Shown: piece after piece, positions 2,873-5,670 of the stretch
How positions within the stretch are numbered: the stretch's first letter is position 1
Layout of the letters: each line of letters opens with the position of its first letter
Source: Methylovirgula sp.
GTDB taxonomy: Bacteria; Pseudomonadota; Alphaproteobacteria; Rhizobiales; Beijerinckiaceae
Reading direction: 5' to 3'
Length of the DNA: 5,670 bases
NCBI GenBank assembly: GCA_025356505.1
Contig: JANXSV010000205.1
Coordinates: 1 to 5,670 of the forward strand
Notes under the pieces: model-generated
What the model was told of the DNA's origin: nothing
What the model saw: the letters and a program-made list of their open reading frames with translations, nothing else
Database searches by the model: none
Made by a program: the position numbers and the translations under genes

Positions 2873-5670
2873 TTAAGGCGGGGTGAGTTGCAAGGGCGCA
2901 TCTTGCGGCGCTAAAGGCGCCTCCAGTTGCACCGGCGGCTCCAAGATTGGCGGCTGCGGCGGCTTTAACTGGTCGAATTTACGCCGCGCGGCTTCTTCCG
3001 CCTTTTTCTGCATGTCCAGCCTTAGGGCTTCTAACTTTTTGAGCTCTTCCCGTCTGGCATCCTCTTCGGCCTTTTGGCGAAGCTCCTCCTCCTGCCTTTG
3101 ACGCAATTCAAGGTCCTTAAAAGCCTTGGCGCGGCGTACCATCAGGCCACGCTCGCGGATATCAGCGTCAAGCGCATCGATTTTTGCCTGATTGCGCTCA
3201 ATGGCGCGCGCCGCCAAAGCGTTTGACAGCGCATTGGCATCGATTGTCCGCGTCGGGGAGGCGAAAGGGCCATGCCAATTTAATTCCGCTCTAGGCGCAG
3301 GGCCGGTCCAGTTTTTCGGCGGGGCGGCATTCAAAACAGCATTTGCGGAAAACATCGCGTTACGCAGATCATAACTGGCGGTGAAACTGTCGGGAGCGGT
3401 GGCCGAAACCATCGCTACGGCGTCGGGCAGCAATCCTTGCCCGGGCTTACGTTTCCCCGCATTGGTTTCATCTGGCACGAACCGCCCTGACTCAACTTTT
3501 AGTGTGCCGCTGGCAAGGGCTAATTGCAGTTCCTCCGCGCCAAGGGTTCGATTAGATGTATCCAGCTCCTTTGCCAATACAAGCTGTAGTGACGAGACAT
3601 CCGCCTTGATATCGTCCCGTTCGGTCGCCGCAACAACGCTGCCAAGCGCTGCGGCGCTTATGCCCCGCCAGATACCCTGTTTGAGATTTAGTGTTCCTGT
3701 TCCGCCAAGGCTCGAAATAAGCTGTGCGGGGCTTTGCCCGGTTCCGGCAAGGGTCAGCGTGGCATCAGCCTTGGCGCTGAGCATGAGGGAGGATAGGTCG
3801 AGGTTGTGAAACGCGGTATCGGCGCTCATCGAGGCATAGGAACCGGCGCGGTGCAGGCTTACGTTTCCCGAAACTGTGCCGCCGTTATAGGTCATTTTGG
3901 CATTGTTTATAGCCAGACGGTCACTGCCAAGATCGAGGTTGAAAGATGCACCGCCTGCAGATTGTGCAGGCGAAAGGCGGACATTTTCGGCGGATAGGGC
4001 AAGGGAGAGAGGCGGCAGTTGTTCCGCGCCAGACAGAAATTTGGCGTCGCTCCAGATCTGTCCGGATTTGGGCTGTTGCGCCGGGCCGAGCAGCAAAGCA
4101 ATAAGATTTTCAATATCCAATTGATTGACCGCAAGACTGCCTTTCACGAACGGTTCGCCGGACCCTGACCAGTTCAGGTCCCCCTTGACCTTAGTGCCCG
4201 CAGCTTCGCCCTCCAGAGTCGCTTTGCTCTGTGCAGGGCTGAGATCGGCACCCCCCGACAGGTTGAGCGGCAAGCGGATCTGAATATCAGGCAGCAGAAC
4301 CGACAATGCTTGCAGGAGCGGGGCGGCATCCGTGCTTTTTAACGTGTAATTGCCGCTCAGCGCCGTGAAATCCGGCGTAAGCCACGGCGAATACGTCAGA
4401 TCAGTGCCCGCGAGATGCGCTGTAATAGCGCCTTGAATGGGTGCATCCCACTTGCCCTGCGCGGTGAGGGCAACATCCGCCGTGCCGAGGCCGGACAGCG
4501 GCAGGGTCGGAATGCCAGCCTGCGCGAAAAGCCGTGTTATGTCTTCCGCTTGAACTTTCGCGCTGACGTTGAGACCGTCACCCGTGTTTTTATGGCTGAC
4601 CACAAGGCGCGTGCCGCCGAAAGATCCTGTAGCGTCCAGCTTTTCGACTTTTCGCAAGTCTGTCAGCTCGCCGATACCCTGTGCGCTAAGATCGAGATGC
4701 AGCGGCTCCAACAGGGCGGCGCGGTTTTTGAGAATTTGTGTCAGTTGGCCGGGAAACAAACGTGCCAATAATTTTGCCATATCATCCAGCTTTTGGGCGT
4801 CTGCATGCGCGATGATGCTGGTGGCTTTAGGTGACACTGCGCCGGATATTTCCAGATTTGCGCCGCCGATATTGTCGAATTTCAGCTTATTGATGTTTAG
4901 GCTGTCGCTGTTGCGGGCGATATCGAGTGCAATGTGCCCTGCTTCCAAGGGCCCAAGGCCGACTTTGGCAAATTTGATGGTCCTCGCATCAAGATGAACC
5001 TGACTATCGGCATCGGCTGCGAGATTTGCCAAGCCAGCAAGGTTGGGGACACTGTCAAGATCAAGCGCATCTGAAGTCAGATTGGCGATCACCTTGGCTT
5101 TGGATTGCGCCGAAGCGGGTGTGACTTCAATCGCGCCATGAAGGGTGGAACGATCGAGCGTCAGGGTTGCATCGCGCGAAGACAAGCCGCCGCCCGCGCT
5201 CACCGGACCTTGAAAAGCAAAGCTGCGAAAGAACAAATTTTGCGGGTTAGGGCTTTGCGACACCCATTGCATTAGGCTGGCGGCATTCTTGCTGCTCGTG
5301 TCAATTGTACCGATGAAATTGCCCGGGCCAAACAGCGTGCCGTCAAGCTTGATATGGCTGCTGAAAGGGCCGTTCGAGTCCAAATGTAGGCTGGGAACCG
5401 CGTTGCTCCCGTCTTCCAGCGTGATGTGCGTGGCTGAAATGGATTCTCCGCCGACAATAATGCTATCGATATTGGCATCAAGCGACAGTGGCCAGACGCG
5501 GGGTAGGCTCTGAAGCTCGCTATAGATTTCATGGGCGCTGCGCGCCAAATCAAGCGGAACGGCCTGGCCGGATTTCGGGCCGAAGATTGCGTCAAGATCA
5601 AAGGTTGTACCGGTCAGGCGCAGTTTTAAATCGGGGTTGATCAGGCTGGCAATCGCTGAACCGCCAAATT
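2873..5670 (-). CDS. AsmA-family envelope protein, C-terminal 931 residues (5' end beyond right edge)
   Basis: AsmA-like proteins are large inner-membrane-anchored periplasmic proteins linked to outer-membrane lipid homeostasis and thought to form lipid-transfer grooves. The role of this member is inferred from the family. The frame stays open to the right edge, so the N-terminus with the expected signal or anchor is missing. Most of the visible part consists of beta-rich repeats with recurring patterns such as D-L-I--L, GGASFNLDLGSD and GGTVSGNVSLHRAG. The AsmA-like C-terminal region (about 625-735 of the visible part) contains LISSLGGTGTLNLKQGIWRG, ELQLALASGTLKVESGRF and related motifs. A charged coiled-coil tail follows (about 820-905, rich in Glu, Arg, Lys and Ala), then a 30-residue Pro-rich end (KPPQPPILEPPVQLEAP to TPP). 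A TTG at 5548-5546 is not the start, because 40 further in-frame codons reach the edge. It converges on the RHH gene, and no clear terminator lies between. Confidence 0.88.
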   Translation of the reverse strand, partial: FGGSAIASLINPDLKLRLTGTTFDLDAIFGPKSGQAVPLDLARSAHEIYSELQSLPRVWPLSLDANIDSIIVGGESISATHITLEDGSNAVPSLHLDSNGPFSSHIKLDGTLFGPGNFIGTIDTSSKNAASLMQWVSQSPNPQNLFFRSFAFQGPVSAGGGLSSRDATLTLDRSTLHGAIEVTPASAQSKAKVIANLTSDALDLDSVPNLAGLANLAADADSQVHLDARTIKFAKVGLGPLEAGHIALDIARNSDSLNINKLKFDNIGGANLEISGAVSPKATSIIAHADAQKLDDMAKLLARLFPGQLTQILKNRAALLEPLHLDLSAQGIGELTDLRKVEKLDATGSFGGTRLVVSHKNTGDGLNVSAKVQAEDITRLFAQAGIPTLPLSGLGTADVALTAQGKWDAPIQGAITAHLAGTDLTYSPWLTPDFTALSGNYTLKSTDAAPLLQALSVLLPDIQIRLPLNLSGGADLSPAQSKATLEGEAAGTKVKGDLNWSGSGEPFVKGSLAVNQLDIENLIALLLGPAQQPKSGQIWSDAKFLSGAEQLPPLSLALSAENVRLSPAQSAGGASFNLDLGSDRLAINNAKMTYNGGTVSGNVSLHRAGSYASMSADTAFHNLDLSSLMLSAKADATLTLAGTGQSPAQLISSLGGTGTLNLKQGIWRGISAAALGSVVAATERDDIKADVSSLQLVLAKELDTSNRTLGAEELQLALASGTLKVESGRFVPDETNAGKRKPGQGLLPDAVAMVSATAPDSFTASYDLRNAMFSANAVLNAAPPKNWTGPAPRAELNWHGPFASPTRTIDANALSNALAARAIERNQAKIDALDADIRERGLMVRRAKAFKDLELRQRQEEELRQKAEEDARREELKKLEALRLDMQKKAEEAARRKFDQLKPPQPPILEPPVQLEAPLAPQDAPLQLTPP

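Noticed and set aside
2626..2914. Plus-strand frames running from the RHH gene into the AsmA 3' end
   Set aside because: They overlap two supported genes in other frames and show no family pattern.
3381..4997. Long plus-strand frames at 3381-3809, 4415-4771 and 4569-4997
   Set aside because: They are antisense to the AsmA-family gene and rich in Ser, Arg, Pro and Cys, as expected for shadows of a GC-rich gene.
5546..5548. TTG as the start of the AsmA-family gene
   Set aside because: The frame continues upstream for 40 codons to the window edge with AsmA-like sequence (INPDLKLRLTGTTFDLDAIF), so the gene is cut and starts outside.

Overview
The window looks like chromosomal DNA from an alphaproteobacterium. 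Three things support this. The ssrA (tmRNA) gene is circularly permuted and would give a two-piece RNA. Next to it is the alphaproteobacterial type of SspB, ending in the short tail IVSIDSFRKK. Downstream sit a DUF4169 protein and a small ribbon-helix-helix protein, both families mostly known from this class. The left-edge membrane coiled-coil protein and the tag peptide ANDNYAPVAVAA resemble what I remember from Rhizobiales relatives, but I cannot fix the order or genus.

Layout. (1) 1-695, minus strand: N-terminal part of a membrane-anchored coiled-coil protein of unknown function, cut by the left edge. (2) About 696-880: divergent intergenic region with a perfect 14-bp palindrome overlapping a candidate ssrA promoter. 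(3) About 880-1196, plus strand: permuted ssrA in the order acceptor piece, short excised hairpin spacer, coding piece with the tag frame. (4) 1197-1446: about 250 bp in which I see no gene. (5) 1447-2064, plus strand: sspB, the ClpXP adaptor for ssrA-tagged proteins. (6) 2065-2310: AT-rich intergenic stretch with an inverted repeat and a candidate promoter. (7) 2311-2517 and 2514-2756, plus strand: DUF4169 protein and RHH_4-type protein, overlapping by ATGA. (8) 2873-5670, minus strand: the C-terminal 931 residues of a large AsmA-family protein, cut by the right edge and convergent with the small genes.

How the genes work together. ssrA and sspB act in one pathway. tmRNA rescues stalled ribosomes and adds the encoded tag, SspB binds the tag, and ClpXP degrades the tagged protein. 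The tag here keeps both the N-terminal AND-N-Y part expected for SspB contact and the C-terminal VAA expected for ClpX. The DUF4169/RHH pair probably forms a two-gene operon of unknown role. The AsmA-family protein is probably an envelope protein unrelated to trans-translation.

No mobile element, CRISPR array, rRNA or ordinary tRNA was seen. I did not find a clearly new system. The most interesting points are the compact ssrA-sspB locus, the palindrome at the ssrA promoter, and the uncharacterised small-protein pair in unusually AT-rich DNA.
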